A stretch of DNA of 40,139 nt, from positions 13,855-53,993 of the forward strand of contig NZ_JYNX01000028.1 in assembly GCF_001044255.1 (NCBI RefSeq). The letters are read 5' to 3'. This document shows, piece after piece, positions 10,913 through 20,820 of the stretch. The notes beneath the pieces are model-generated. The model ran no database searches. It was not told where the DNA came from and saw only the letters and a program-made list of their open reading frames with translations. Each line of letters begins with the position of its first letter. Position 1 is the first letter of the stretch. The position numbers and the translations under genes are program-made. The stretch is from Mycolicibacterium chubuense (GTDB lineage Bacteria > Actinomycetota > Actinomycetes > Mycobacteriales > Mycobacteriaceae).

Positions 10913-11401
10913 GTGACCCTCAAATCCCTCTTTACCAGCTTCACCGCTGGGACCGCAGCAGCCGCCGTCGCGGGTGCCGCGGCCGTGGGTGTGACCTCGA
11001 TTGCACTGGGTGCAGGCGTGGCGTCCGCGGAGCCGGTCGTCGTCAACGCGCCGCTGGCCCCGGCGCCTGAGCTCGCCGGCCCTCTGACCCAGACGGTCAA
11101 CGTGCTCGGTTCCGGCGGTTCGTTCTCCGGCAAGCAGGCCTACGTGCAGGACCTGGGCCGTATCGGCGGAATCGGCGTGTCCGCCAAGTACAACAGCGCG
11201 GTCGAGAAGGGCTACCTGCCGCTGACCGCGACGGTCGCCGATGTGGACCAGAACGGCAACGTCGCGACGGCCAACGTCACGGCGACGCTGCCCAACGGCG
11301 TGACCCGCACGATGCCGCTGAGCTTCGTCCAGGGTCCGAGCCCCACCGGCTGGCAGCTCTCGCAGCAGTCGCTGTTCACGTTGGCGGGGATGCTGGGCTG
11401 A
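10913..11401 (+). CDS. Secreted MTB12-family antigen-like protein
   Basis: GTG 10913, preceded by GGAAGGA, gives 162 residues. The N-terminus MTLKSLFTSFTAGTAAAAVA, rich in Ala and Gly and ending in ASAEP near residue 39, is a Sec signal peptide with an AXA cleavage site. The mature part matches the layout of the low-molecular-weight antigen MTB12 (CFP-2): a helical LGRIGGIGVSAKYNSAVEKGYLPLT region, then strands with alternating Ala/Val/Thr, and a closing GWQLSQQSLFTLAGMLG. It would be exported and cleaved free of the membrane. It lies 22 nt before lppK, which carries the same kind of domain on a lipid anchor. M. tuberculosis lacks a gene at this position, as far as I recall. Confidence 0.8.
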   Translation: MTLKSLFTSFTAGTAAAAVAGAAAVGVTSIALGAGVASAEPVVVNAPLAPAPELAGPLTQTVNVLGSGGSFSGKQAYVQDLGRIGGIGVSAKYNSAVEKGYLPLTATVADVDQNGNVATANVTATLPNGVTRTMPLSFVQGPSPTGWQLSQQSLFTLAGMLG

Positions 11402-11423
11402 TTCGCCTGATTCTTACCGAACG

Positions 11424-11996
11424 ATGACGCCGGTGCGTCACCCCGTTCTCCTCCGCGGCGCCGCCACGATCGTGGCGGCGTTCGCGTTGGGCGGGTGCGG
11501 TCCGGCGACCCCTCCCACGTCGTCCCCGTCGGTCGAGACGTCGCCGCCGCCGTCGGTGGGAATCCCGGCCCCGGCCCCTCCGGCACCTGGCGGTCCACCA
11601 CTGCCGCAGCCGTCCGCTTTGACCGACGTGATGGCACGGCTGGCCGATCCGGCCGTGCCGGGAACAGAAAAGGTCACGCTGATCGAGAACGGCACCGCCG
11701 GCGAGGCCGCGGGGCTGGACCGGTTCGCCGCCGCACTGCGCGACAACGGATCGCTCCCGCTGAGCTTCGAGGCGCGCGATCTGGCGTGGTCGCAGAACGG
11801 CTCCGGCAACGTCGTCGCGACCGTGATCGTCACGACGGCCAACCCGCAGAGCGGACGTTTCACGTACCCGATGGAGTTCGCCCCGGCCGACGGATCGTGG
11901 CAGCTGACCCGCCAGACCGCCGACCAACTCCTCGCCCTCGACGCACCACCACCGCCGGCGCCACCGCCGCCGGCCGCGCCAACACCGACGCCCTAG
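11424..11996 (+). CDS. lppK: Lipoprotein LppK
   Basis: The 190-residue product has a signal sequence ending in the lipobox L-G-G-C; Cys25 is the predicted lipid-modified residue. A Pro/Ser/Thr-rich spacer (26-55) is followed by an MTB12-like domain (DVMARLADPAVPGTEKVTLI to SWQLTRQTADQLLAL), then a Pro/Ala-rich tail (PPPPAPPPPAAPTPTP). Sequence and position after mpa match M. tuberculosis LppK (Rv2116). The function is not known; it is expected on the outer face of the cytoplasmic membrane. It is probably cotranscribed with the gene upstream and with the DUF503 gene 3 nt downstream. Confidence 0.88.
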   Translation: MTPVRHPVLLRGAATIVAAFALGGCGPATPPTSSPSVETSPPPSVGIPAPAPPAPGGPPLPQPSALTDVMARLADPAVPGTEKVTLIENGTAGEAAGLDRFAAALRDNGSLPLSFEARDLAWSQNGSGNVVATVIVTTANPQSGRFTYPMEFAPADGSWQLTRQTADQLLALDAPPPPAPPPPAAPTPTP

Positions 11997-11999
11997 CCC

Positions 12000-12296
12000 A
12001 TGTGGATCGGCTGGCTGGAGTTCGACCTGCTGCTCGGCGATGTGCGCTCGCTCAAGCAGAAGCGTTCCGCCGTGCGGCCCCTCGTTTCTGAGTTGGCGCG
12101 CCGCTTCTCGGTGTCGGCGGCCGAGACCGGCTCCCAGGATCTCCACCGGCGCGCCGGCGTCGGGGTCGGCGTGGTCGCCGCGGACCGGGCGCATGCGGTG
12201 AGCGTGCTCGACGCCGCCGAACGACTGGTCGCGGCCCGACCCGAATTCGAACTGCTGTCGGTGCGGCGCGGATTGCGGCGCAGCGACGACGAGTGA
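12000..12296 (+). CDS. DUF503 family protein (Rv2117-like)
   Basis: The 98-residue product MWIGWLEFDLLLGDVRSLKQ matches the small DUF503 family, which has a ferredoxin-like fold. Its conserved features are the SLKQKRSAVRPLV motif near the N-terminus and a C-terminal VLDAAERLVAARPEFELLSV segment. It corresponds in position and length to M. tuberculosis Rv2117. ATG 12000 is 3 nt after the lppK stop, so it is probably translated from the lppK message. No biochemical role is established for the family as far as I know. Confidence 0.85.
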   Translation: MWIGWLEFDLLLGDVRSLKQKRSAVRPLVSELARRFSVSAAETGSQDLHRRAGVGVGVVAADRAHAVSVLDAAERLVAARPEFELLSVRRGLRRSDDE

Positions 12297-12309
12297 GTCT
12301 GACGAGTGA

Positions 12310-14893
<2,584 letters not shown>

Positions 14894-14897
<4 letters not shown>

Positions 14898-15403
14898 TCG
14901 CCGAGATCCGCGCACAGTTCGATCTCGCGTGGGCACTGTGCGATCTCCATCTGGCCGAGATCGACGACACCTCTGCGCTGTGGGAGCCGTCCCCCGTGTG
15001 CTGGACGGTCCGGCGGGACGACACGGGAGTGTGGCGGGCGGACTGGGCCACGGTCGAACCCGAGCCGGTGCCGGTTCCGACGATCGCCTGGCTCACCTGG
15101 CACATCGCCTACTGGTGGACTGCCACTTTGGCCGCGATGTCCGACGAGCCGATGCCCGATCCCGTCGCGCTGCCGTGGGCCGGCGACGCCGAAGGGGCGG
15201 TGGCGACGGTCCGTGGGTTGGCGCAGAGATGGCGACAGTTCCTCCATGAGTCGACGGTCGACTCCCTCGCCGCACCCTCGACCTTCCCCTGGGGTCCGGG
15301 CACGAGCCGCACCCAGGCCGACACAGCGCTGTGGGTGGCGATCGAGTTGACGAAGAACGCCGCGGAGATCGGCACCCTGAGGTTGCTGCACGCGACCAGC
15401 TGA
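14894..15403 (+). CDS. DinB-like superfamily protein
   Basis: ATG 14894 overlaps the thioesterase stop by 4 nt. The 169-residue protein has the pattern of DinB-like four-helix bundles: MIAEIRAQFDLAWALCDLHLAEI as the first helix, AWLTWHIAYWWTATL with the typical metal-ligand His, and a late helix WVAIELTKNAAEIGTLRLL. The family includes thiol-dependent metalloenzymes such as mycothiol- and bacillithiol-dependent transferases. The usual three-His metal site is only partly visible here (His at residue 76), so catalysis is uncertain. Confidence 0.7.
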
Positions 15404-15451
15404 GTTCACGGCCAGGTCACTGACAGGTATCGGGTCGGCGTGGGCTCCATC

Positions 15452-15477
15452 GTTAACAACTGTCACATGGTTAACAT
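15452..15477 (+). promoter_or_regulatory. Double GTTAAC palindrome with leaderless -10
   Basis: GTTAAC occurs at 15452-15457 and again at 15470-15475, 18 bp apart. The second overlaps TAACAT (15472-15477), a -10 box placed 6 nt before GTG 15484. The arrangement suggests that a regulator covers the promoter of the DUF1906 gene. Confidence 0.4.
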
Positions 15478-15483
15478 CACGCC

Positions 15484-16284
15484 GTGTCTGACCACCCAGC
15501 CGATCCCGGCCCCCGGCGCCTGTCGCGGCGGGACGCCCTGCGCTACGCCACCGCGGCGTCGGCGCTGGCCGGATTGGGTGCGGTCGCGCTGAGCTCCGGG
15601 GCGCCCCGCGCGGCGGCCGCGGCCCCGACGCTGATCGACTTCGCCGCACGCCAGATCCCGGCGCAGGACATCCGGGCGGCCGGTCACGCCGGCGTGGTCA
15701 ACTACGTCTCGCTCTCGCGCCCCGGATCGTCGTTCGGCGCCAAGCCGATCACGCTGCCCTACGCCCGCGCGCTCACCGCCGCGGGACTGGTGATCGTCAG
15801 CAACTACCAGTACGGCAAGCCCGGCGGCACGGCGCCGTCGGACTTCACCCGCGGCTACCCCGGCGGCGTCGCCGATGCGCGCACCGCGTGGCAGTTGCAC
15901 ACCGCGGCCGGAGGCGGCCGGAGCGCACCCGTCTTCTTCACCATCGACGAGGACATCGACCGCAACACCTGGAACACGGTGGCGCTGCCGTGGTTTCGCG
16001 GCATCAACTCGGTCCTGGGCGTTCAGCGCACCGGCGTCTACGGAGGCATCGACGTCTGCCAGTGGGCGATCGCCGACGGGGTGATCGGGCAGTCGGGCAT
16101 CCCCGGATACCGGTGGGCGTGGCAGACGCGCGCCTGGTCCGGCAACCGGATCCACCCCGCCGCCGTGCTGTATCAGCGGGTGGTGGACACCGCATCGAAT
16201 CCCGGGCCCCTCGTCGGAGGGAGTCGCGTCGACGTCAACGACGTGATGGCGCGCGACTGCGGTCAGTGGAACTTCCACCAGTAA
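15484..16284 (+). CDS. Tat-exported DUF1906 (glycoside-hydrolase-like) protein, Rv2525c-like
   Basis: The 266-residue product has a twin-arginine signal (SRRDALRYATAASALAGLGA) with probable cleavage after an Ala run near residue 47. The mature part is a DUF1906 TIM-barrel: TLIDFAARQIPAQDIRAAGH, GLVIVSNYQYGKP, FFTIDEDID (acidic strand end), TGVYGGIDVCQWA and WAWQTRAWSG, ending VDVNDVMARDCGQWNFHQ. M. tuberculosis Rv2525c is a Tat-exported protein of this family thought to act in the cell wall. The substrate is not known. The GTG start is supported by a -10 box 6 nt upstream. Confidence 0.85.
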   Translation: MSDHPADPGPRRLSRRDALRYATAASALAGLGAVALSSGAPRAAAAAPTLIDFAARQIPAQDIRAAGHAGVVNYVSLSRPGSSFGAKPITLPYARALTAAGLVIVSNYQYGKPGGTAPSDFTRGYPGGVADARTAWQLHTAAGGGRSAPVFFTIDEDIDRNTWNTVALPWFRGINSVLGVQRTGVYGGIDVCQWAIADGVIGQSGIPGYRWAWQTRAWSGNRIHPAAVLYQRVVDTASNPGPLVGGSRVDVNDVMARDCGQWNFHQ

Positions 16285-16296
16285 CCCTTATATGCG

Positions 16297-16326
16297 ATTG
16301 CATCTATATAGATCAGATGCAATACT
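16297..16326 (+). promoter_or_regulatory. ArsR promoter with embedded operator
   Basis: ATTGCATCT (16297-16305) and AGATGCAAT (16315-16323) are perfect 9-bp inverted arms with a 9-nt spacer. They overlap a promoter: TTGCAT (-35, 16298-16303), 17 nt, AATACT (-10, 16321-16326), then 6 nt to GTG 16333. Binding by a dimer would block RNA polymerase; autoregulation by the downstream ArsR protein is the simplest reading. Confidence 0.7.
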
Positions 16327-16332
16327 GGTGGC

Positions 16333-16653
16333 GTGGACGTATTCGAAGCGGTCGCCGAGCCGAGTCGGCGGATACTGCTGGATTCCCTGGCCGACGGTGA
16401 GCGCACGGCGGGCGAGCTCGTCGCAGCACTCCCCGGCCTGACGCAGCCCACCGTCTCCCGCCACTTGCGCGTGCTGCGTGAGGTCGGGCTGGTCGAGGTA
16501 AGGCCCGACGCGCAACGGCGGATCTATGCCTTGCGTTCGGAGGGCCTGGTGGCCATCGATGCCTGGATCGAGCAGTACCGCCGCTTCTGGACCGGTCACC
16601 TCGACGCGCTGGAACGCCACCTCCACCGCACTCACGGGACACCCGATGAGTGA
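16333..16653 (+). CDS. ArsR-family transcriptional regulator
   Basis: The 106-residue winged-helix protein starts VDVFEAVAEPSRRILLDSLADGE. The helix-turn-helix ERTAGELVAALPGLTQPTVSRHLRVLREVGLVEVR is typical, followed by the wing DAQRRIYAL. It has no CXC metal-binding motif in the recognition helix, so it belongs to the non-metal group often found before SRPBCC/AHSA1 genes. It is leaderless by promoter position, and a perfect inverted repeat covers its promoter. It overlaps the next gene by 8 nt, so regulator and targets form one operon. Confidence 0.9.
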   Translation: MDVFEAVAEPSRRILLDSLADGERTAGELVAALPGLTQPTVSRHLRVLREVGLVEVRPDAQRRIYALRSEGLVAIDAWIEQYRRFWTGHLDALERHLHRTHGTPDE

Positions 16654-17152
16654 GCGAGAGGGCCGCATCACCGTCGACGGCGACCGCGCGGTCCTGCGGT
16701 TCGAACGGCGACTCCCCTACCCCGTCGAGATCGTCTGGGCTGCCATCACCGATCCCACACAGCGACGAGAGTGGTTCGGGCACACCACGATCGAGCCCGT
16801 CGAGGGCGGTCTGATCGACATGGTGGCCGACGGCCCGCCCCTGCCGGCGGAGCGCAAGAGGATGACCGGCCGCATCCTGGTGTGGGATCCCCCGCACGTG
16901 TTCGAACACGAATGGAAGCAACCGATCGTCGAAGACGGCACCGTCCGTTACGAACTCGTTCCGGACGGCCCCGACGGGCAGGCGACCCTGCTGCGATTCA
17001 GCCATCGAGGCCTGGGCGTGCGCAACGCCGGCGGCTTCCTCGGCGGCACGCACGCCTTCCTCGACCGTCTCGAAGCCCACCTCGCCGGCGAAGCGCTGCC
17101 CGACTGGACTGCCCGCCGCCTCGAGATCCTGAACTCCGAAGGGAAACCATGA
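16646..17152 (+). CDS. SRPBCC (AHSA1-like/START) domain protein
   Basis: The 168-residue protein has a single SRPBCC fold. RFERRLPYPVEIVWAAITDP is the opening strand and helix, then REWFGHTTIEPVEGG, HVFEHEWKQPI, and a C-terminal FLGGTHAFLDRLEAHLAG helix that lines the hydrophobic pocket. Members bind hydrophobic ligands or act as activator-like chaperones. Translational coupling to ArsR (8-nt overlap) and to the flavodoxin gene (4-nt overlap) is visible. ArsR-SRPBCC pairs are common in actinobacteria; the ligand is unknown. Confidence 0.85.
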   Translation: MSEREGRITVDGDRAVLRFERRLPYPVEIVWAAITDPTQRREWFGHTTIEPVEGGLIDMVADGPPLPAERKRMTGRILVWDPPHVFEHEWKQPIVEDGTVRYELVPDGPDGQATLLRFSHRGLGVRNAGGFLGGTHAFLDRLEAHLAGEALPDWTARRLEILNSEGKP

Positions 17153-17745
17153 TGCGGGCTCCACTCATCGCCGTCGCCTACCAGTCCGGGTTCGGACACA
17201 CCGCCGCCCTCGCCGAATCCGTTGTTGCCGGCGCTGATTCGACCGGAGCCACCGCGACCCCCGTCGCGGTGACCGACATGACCGAAGCCGACTGGCACAC
17301 GCTCGACACCGCCGATGCGATCGTCTTCGGCAGCGCCACCTACATGGGCAACGTGTCGTCGGGCTTCCAGGCCTTCGCCGAGAAGACCGGCAGGCGATGC
17401 ATCACCGGGGCGTGGCGCGACAAGGTCGGGGCGGGATTCACCAACTCCGGCGCCAAGAGCGGCGACAAGATGAACACCTTGGTCTCTCTGGCCGTCTTCG
17501 CCGCGCAGCACCACATGCACTGGGTGAACCTGGGTCTCGGCCCGGGCTGGAACAGCTCGGCCGGCAGCGAACTCGATCCGAACCGGCTGGGCTTCTGGCT
17601 GGGCGCGGGGGCGGCCACCGACGTCGACGCCGACGCGCAGGCCGTTCATCCCGCCGACGTGGCGACGTGTCGTCACCTCGGCGCGCGGGTCGCCGAGGTG
17701 ACCGCCCAGCTCATCGCCGGCCGGGCGGTCACGACAGCGGCGTGA
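17149..17745 (+). CDS. Flavodoxin-fold NAD(P)H:quinone oxidoreductase (WrbA/NQO-like)
   Basis: ATG 17149 overlaps the SRPBCC stop by 4 nt (ATGA), giving 198 residues. AVAYQSGFGHTAALAESV is the FMN phosphate-binding loop of flavodoxin-like proteins. DAIVFGSATYMGNVSSGFQAF and AGFTNSGAKSGDK, with HMHWVNLG after them, match the isoalloxazine-contacting loops of WrbA-type enzymes. Likely role: two-electron reduction of quinones using NAD(P)H with FMN. With ArsR control and an SRPBCC partner, a detoxification unit is plausible but inferred. It is convergent with the R2lox gene, 3 nt apart. Confidence 0.82.
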   Translation: MMRAPLIAVAYQSGFGHTAALAESVVAGADSTGATATPVAVTDMTEADWHTLDTADAIVFGSATYMGNVSSGFQAFAEKTGRRCITGAWRDKVGAGFTNSGAKSGDKMNTLVSLAVFAAQHHMHWVNLGLGPGWNSSAGSELDPNRLGFWLGAGAATDVDADAQAVHPADVATCRHLGARVAEVTAQLIAGRAVTTAA

Positions 17746-17754
17746 ACCTCACGC
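17740..17754. terminator. Short hairpin spanning two opposed stop codons
   Basis: GCGTGA (17740-17745), loop ACC, TCACGC (17749-17754). The flavodoxin TGA and the R2lox TGA both lie in the arms. Two facing TGA codons give 3 bp for free, so only half of the symmetry is informative. Confidence 0.4.
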
Positions 17755-18687
17755 GGAGGCGGCCAGCGCCTTGCGGTCCTCGTCGGCGAAGGTGTCCTCG
17801 AGCTGCAGTGGCGTGTAATCGATGTCGATCTCGGCCAGCGGACGACCGCGGGCACTGCTGATCGTGCCGAACCGGCGCATCCCCTTGTCCGCGGCGTACT
17901 GCTGGAACTCGTCCTTCTGCAGGCCGAACGGCACCTCGTCGTAGAGGTCGTAGGCGTCGTCGGTGTTCTGCAGCGCCAGCGGGATGAGCTCGTTCATCCG
18001 GTTCTCGAACACCGCATAGTTGCCGTCGTCGGCCGCGACGTGGCGCCGACATGTGAACGTGCCCCACGCCATGTGGCGCCGTTCGTCGTCGCCGATTCTG
18101 CGCACCAGTTCCTGCATGCCGGGCAGGATGTTGTTGTCTACGCAGATCCGGTGCCACGCATAGTATCCCGTCAACGCCATCATGCCTTCGATGACGTGGT
18201 TGTAGGTCGCCGACGCCCGCACCTGCGCCGCCGGCGACGGATCGGAGGCAAGCGCGTCCAGGGATGCCGGCAGCTCCTCGTAGAAGATCGTCCGGTACGT
18301 CGGGAGGTCGTCGAGGAAGACCTGCAGATCGTCGGTGACCCCGACCGCGTCCAGCCACAGCCGGAACACCTGGGTGTGCTTGGCTTCCTCGAAGGCGAAC
18401 TGGGTCAGATACATCTCGTCGCCGAGGCGGCCCTCGGCCCGCATCGCCGCCATGAACGGCTGGATGTCCTGGGTGACCGCTTCCTCCCCGGCGATGAACT
18501 GGGCGCACAGCCGGGTGGCCCATTCGCGTTCGAGGTCTGTCAGCGCCTCCCAGTCGGCGCGGTCCCGGGAGAAGTCGATGTCGGCGGGATTCCAGAATTT
18601 CGCGTTGCCGCCGGCAAAGAGCTTGAGCGGCAGGCTGTCCCAGTTGAGACCGCCTGCGGCGAGCGAATCCGAACGTGTCCTAGTCAT
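17749..18687 (-). CDS. R2-like ligand-binding oxidase (R2lox), Rv0233-like
   Basis: The 312-residue ferritin-like protein carries all known R2lox metal ligands at the same numbers as M. tuberculosis Rv0233: Glu68 (GEEAV), Glu101 and His104 (EEAKH), Glu167 (VIEGMM), Glu202 and His205 ([10 protein letters not shown]). Val71 and Tyr162, the pair that forms the ether crosslink next to the Mn/Fe cofactor, are conserved. Databases often call it ribonucleotide reductase beta, but it binds a fatty-acid-like ligand and is not a working RNR subunit. It is downstream of a TetR gene with an 8-nt overlap, as in the Rv0232-Rv0233 pair. Confidence 0.93.
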   Translation of the reverse strand: MTRTRSDSLAAGGLNWDSLPLKLFAGGNAKFWNPADIDFSRDRADWEALTDLEREWATRLCAQFIAGEEAVTQDIQPFMAAMRAEGRLGDEMYLTQFAFEEAKHTQVFRLWLDAVGVTDDLQVFLDDLPTYRTIFYEELPASLDALASDPSPAAQVRASATYNHVIEGMMALTGYYAWHRICVDNNILPGMQELVRRIGDDERRHMAWGTFTCRRHVAADDGNYAVFENRMNELIPLALQNTDDAYDLYDEVPFGLQKDEFQQYAADKGMRRFGTISSARGRPLAEIDIDYTPLQLEDTFADEDRKALAASA

Positions 18688-19375
18688 CTGCGTGTTCTCC
18701 TCTGAAGTGGACGGTTGACAGGGTCTGGGGCGCGCCGGTACCGAACGCGGCGGCCAGCACGGCGACGTAGCGCCGCACGACCAGCGCGGGCTGTTCGGCG
18801 GACATCTCGTCGAGACCGAGCACCGGGTCCATGCCGCGCACGTACGGCGCCAGCGCCAGGTGCGGCAGCAGCATCAGCAGCAGGGACAGCAGCGCGTCGA
18901 CGTCGGCATCGGCGCGCAGGTCGCCGCGCGCCCGCGCGTCCTGCACGAGCGGCCGGAGAACCTCGAGATAGTGCCGGTGCACCACGGCCCGCACGCTCAC
19001 CCGCGCGTCGGTGTCGACCTCGAAGCTCGACGCGGCATGCAGCGCCCGCTCCCGGGGATGCTCGGCGAAGTACGCGACCCACACGTCGAGCAGGTCGGTG
19101 AGGAACTCGAAGAACGGCCGACTCGGGTCGAGCACGCGGATCTGGGCCTCCATGTGGGACCGCACCCGCTGGCTGCCGACGTCGGTGATGTGGGCATAGA
19201 GGTCGCGCTTGTCGGCGAAGTACTGGAACAGGCTGCCCTTGGCCACGCCCGCGCGCCGCGCGATGACGTTGAGGCTGCCGCGGGAGAAGCCGTGCTCGGC
19301 GAACTCCGCCTCCGCGGCGGCCACCACGGCGGCCCGGCGTTCACCGCCGAGACGGGACCAGGTGACCGTGGGCAT
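18680..19375 (-). CDS. TetR-family regulator (Rv0232-like)
   Basis: The 231-residue protein has an N-terminal TetR helix-turn-helix: [50 protein letters not shown] (residues about 14-64, including the [12 protein letters not shown] recognition part). The C-terminal helical domain would bind a ligand. It overlaps R2lox by 8 nt, so they are cotranscribed. A 19-bp palindrome lies 18 nt upstream of its start, on top of its promoter, which points to autoregulation and control of R2lox by a small lipophilic molecule. Confidence 0.9.
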   Translation of the reverse strand: MPTVTWSRLGGERRAAVVAAAEAEFAEHGFSRGSLNVIARRAGVAKGSLFQYFADKRDLYAHITDVGSQRVRSHMEAQIRVLDPSRPFFEFLTDLLDVWVAYFAEHPRERALHAASSFEVDTDARVSVRAVVHRHYLEVLRPLVQDARARGDLRADADVDALLSLLLMLLPHLALAPYVRGMDPVLGLDEMSAEQPALVVRRYVAVLAAAFGTGAPQTLSTVHFRGEHADD

Positions 19376-19392
19376 CGCGCCTCCCAGGCTTG

Positions 19393-19435
19393 ATATGACC
19401 AGTGGTCATATTACTGTGACTCATGCCACAGTCAA
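19393..19435 (-). promoter_or_regulatory. TetR/R2lox promoter with palindromic operator
   Basis: Minus strand: TTGACT (19435-19430), 16 nt, TAATAT (19413-19408). ATATGACCAGTGGTCATAT (19393-19411) is a perfect palindrome around G19402 that overlaps the -10 box and the probable start site. A smaller inverted repeat, ACTGTG/CACAGT (19413-19432), fills the spacer. Occupation of the 19-bp site would block initiation. Confidence 0.7.
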
Positions 19436-19446
19436 GGGGGCGCCGA

Positions 19447-20817
19447 TCAGTCCAGCGGTTCGAGCTCCTGCAGCATCGTGGGCACCAACTCGCTGACCGT
19501 GGGGTGGATGTGCATGGTGCGCGAGATCGCCGTGTAGGGCAGCTTGGCGGTCATCACGTCGAGGATGTCCTGGATCACCTCGTCACCGCCGACGCCGAGG
19601 ATCGCCGCGCCGAGGATCTGCTCGGTCTCGGCGTCGACGACGACCTTCATGAAGCCCTGCGTCTCCCCCTTCTCCACCGCGCGTCCCACCCGGGTCATCG
19701 GACGCTTGCCCACCAACGCTTTTCGCCCGGACCGGCGCACCTCGTCGACACTCATGCCGGCGCGACCCAGCGGAGGGTCGATGTAGAGCGCGTAGGTGGT
19801 GACGCGGTCGCTGACCCGGCGCGGGTCGTCGTCGAGCAGGTTGGCGGCCACGATCTCGAAGTCGTTGTAGGACGTGTGGGTGAAGGCGCCGCGGCCGTTG
19901 CAGTCCCCCATCGCCCAGATGTGCCCGACATTGGTGCGCAGCTGGTCGTCGACGACGATGTAGCCGCGCTTGTCGGTCTCCACCCCGGCGGCCTCGAGTC
20001 CGAGATCGTCGGTGTTGGGCTGCCGGCCCACCGCGACGAGCAGGTGCGAGCCGCTTATCGGCTCGGCCCCGTCGCGCGGTGTGACGGTGAATCCGCTGTC
20101 CTGCTTGGCGAACGACATCGCGTCGGCGCCGACGACGACGTGGATGCCCTCGGCTTCGAGGATCTCCTTGATCGACGCCGAAACGTCCTCGTCCTCGCGG
20201 GAGGTCAGCCGCGGGCCCTTCTCGATGACCGTGACCTCGGCCCCGAACCGGCGGTACATCTGGGCGAACTCCAGCGCGATGTAGCTGCCGCCGATGATCA
20301 CCAGGTGCTCGGGCACGACGTCGAGGTCGAGGATGCCGACGTTGGTCAGGTAGTCGATGTCGGCCAGCCCGGGCAGATCGGGCGCCACCGCGCGGCCGCC
20401 GACGTTGAGGAAGATGCGGTCGGCCTCGAGGACCTGATCGTCGACCCGCAGGGTGTGCGGTCCCTCGAAGCGGGCGTGGCCGCGGATCAGCGTGCAGCCG
20501 GGCATGCCCTCGATCCAGGACTCGACGCCTTCGCGGTCGCCGGTGCTGATGCGGTCCTTGCGGGCTTTGACGGCGGCCATGTCGACGGTCACGGTCCCGG
20601 TGCCGATCCCGAAATCGGCGCCCCGGCGCGCGATGTGCGCGGCATGCGCGCTGGCGACGAGCGTCTTGGTGGGGATGCAGCCGGAGTTGACGCACGTTCC
20701 GCCGACGAGTTTGCGTTCGATCACCGCCACGGTCTGGCCCGCCTCGGTGAGCCGGCCGGCCAGCGGCGGGCCGGCCTGCCCGGCGCCGACGATGATCGCG
20801 TCGAATCGCTGAACCAT
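19447..20817 (-). CDS. Mercuric-reductase-like pyridine nucleotide-disulfide oxidoreductase
   Basis: The 456-residue flavoprotein starts RFDAIIVGAGQAGPPLAGRL (FAD-binding GxGxxG). The redox-active motif GGTCVNSGCIPTKT places the disulfide at Cys42 and Cys47. A second Rossmann motif, VIIGGSYIALEFAQMY, binds NAD(P)H. GHIWAMGDCNG is the second FAD motif, and the C-terminal interface has the HIHPTVSEL motif with the catalytic His. It lacks the N-terminal metal-binding domain and the C-terminal Cys-Cys of true MerA, so mercury reduction is not supported; the substrate is unknown. It starts 3 nt after the DUF4126 stop and is likely cotranscribed with it. Confidence 0.88.
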   Translation of the reverse strand: MVQRFDAIIVGAGQAGPPLAGRLTEAGQTVAVIERKLVGGTCVNSGCIPTKTLVASAHAAHIARRGADFGIGTGTVTVDMAAVKARKDRISTGDREGVESWIEGMPGCTLIRGHARFEGPHTLRVDDQVLEADRIFLNVGGRAVAPDLPGLADIDYLTNVGILDLDVVPEHLVIIGGSYIALEFAQMYRRFGAEVTVIEKGPRLTSREDEDVSASIKEILEAEGIHVVVGADAMSFAKQDSGFTVTPRDGAEPISGSHLLVAVGRQPNTDDLGLEAAGVETDKRGYIVVDDQLRTNVGHIWAMGDCNGRGAFTHTSYNDFEIVAANLLDDDPRRVSDRVTTYALYIDPPLGRAGMSVDEVRRSGRKALVGKRPMTRVGRAVEKGETQGFMKVVVDAETEQILGAAILGVGGDEVIQDILDVMTAKLPYTAISRTMHIHPTVSELVPTMLQELEPLD

Positions 20818-20820
20818 CCG

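Noticed and set aside
12288-12309. Direct repeat GACGAGTGA, two copies 13 bp apart, at the DUF503 stop
   Set aside because: Short, local, and easily explained by slippage at the end of a gene; no function suggested.
17749-18687. Ribonucleotide reductase small subunit nrdB/nrdF
   Set aside because: Ligand spacing and the Val71/Tyr162 pair are those of R2lox; no nrd large-subunit gene is near.
19447-20817. Mercury resistance gene merA
   Set aside because: It lacks the heavy-metal-binding domain and the C-terminal Cys pair, and no mer genes accompany it.
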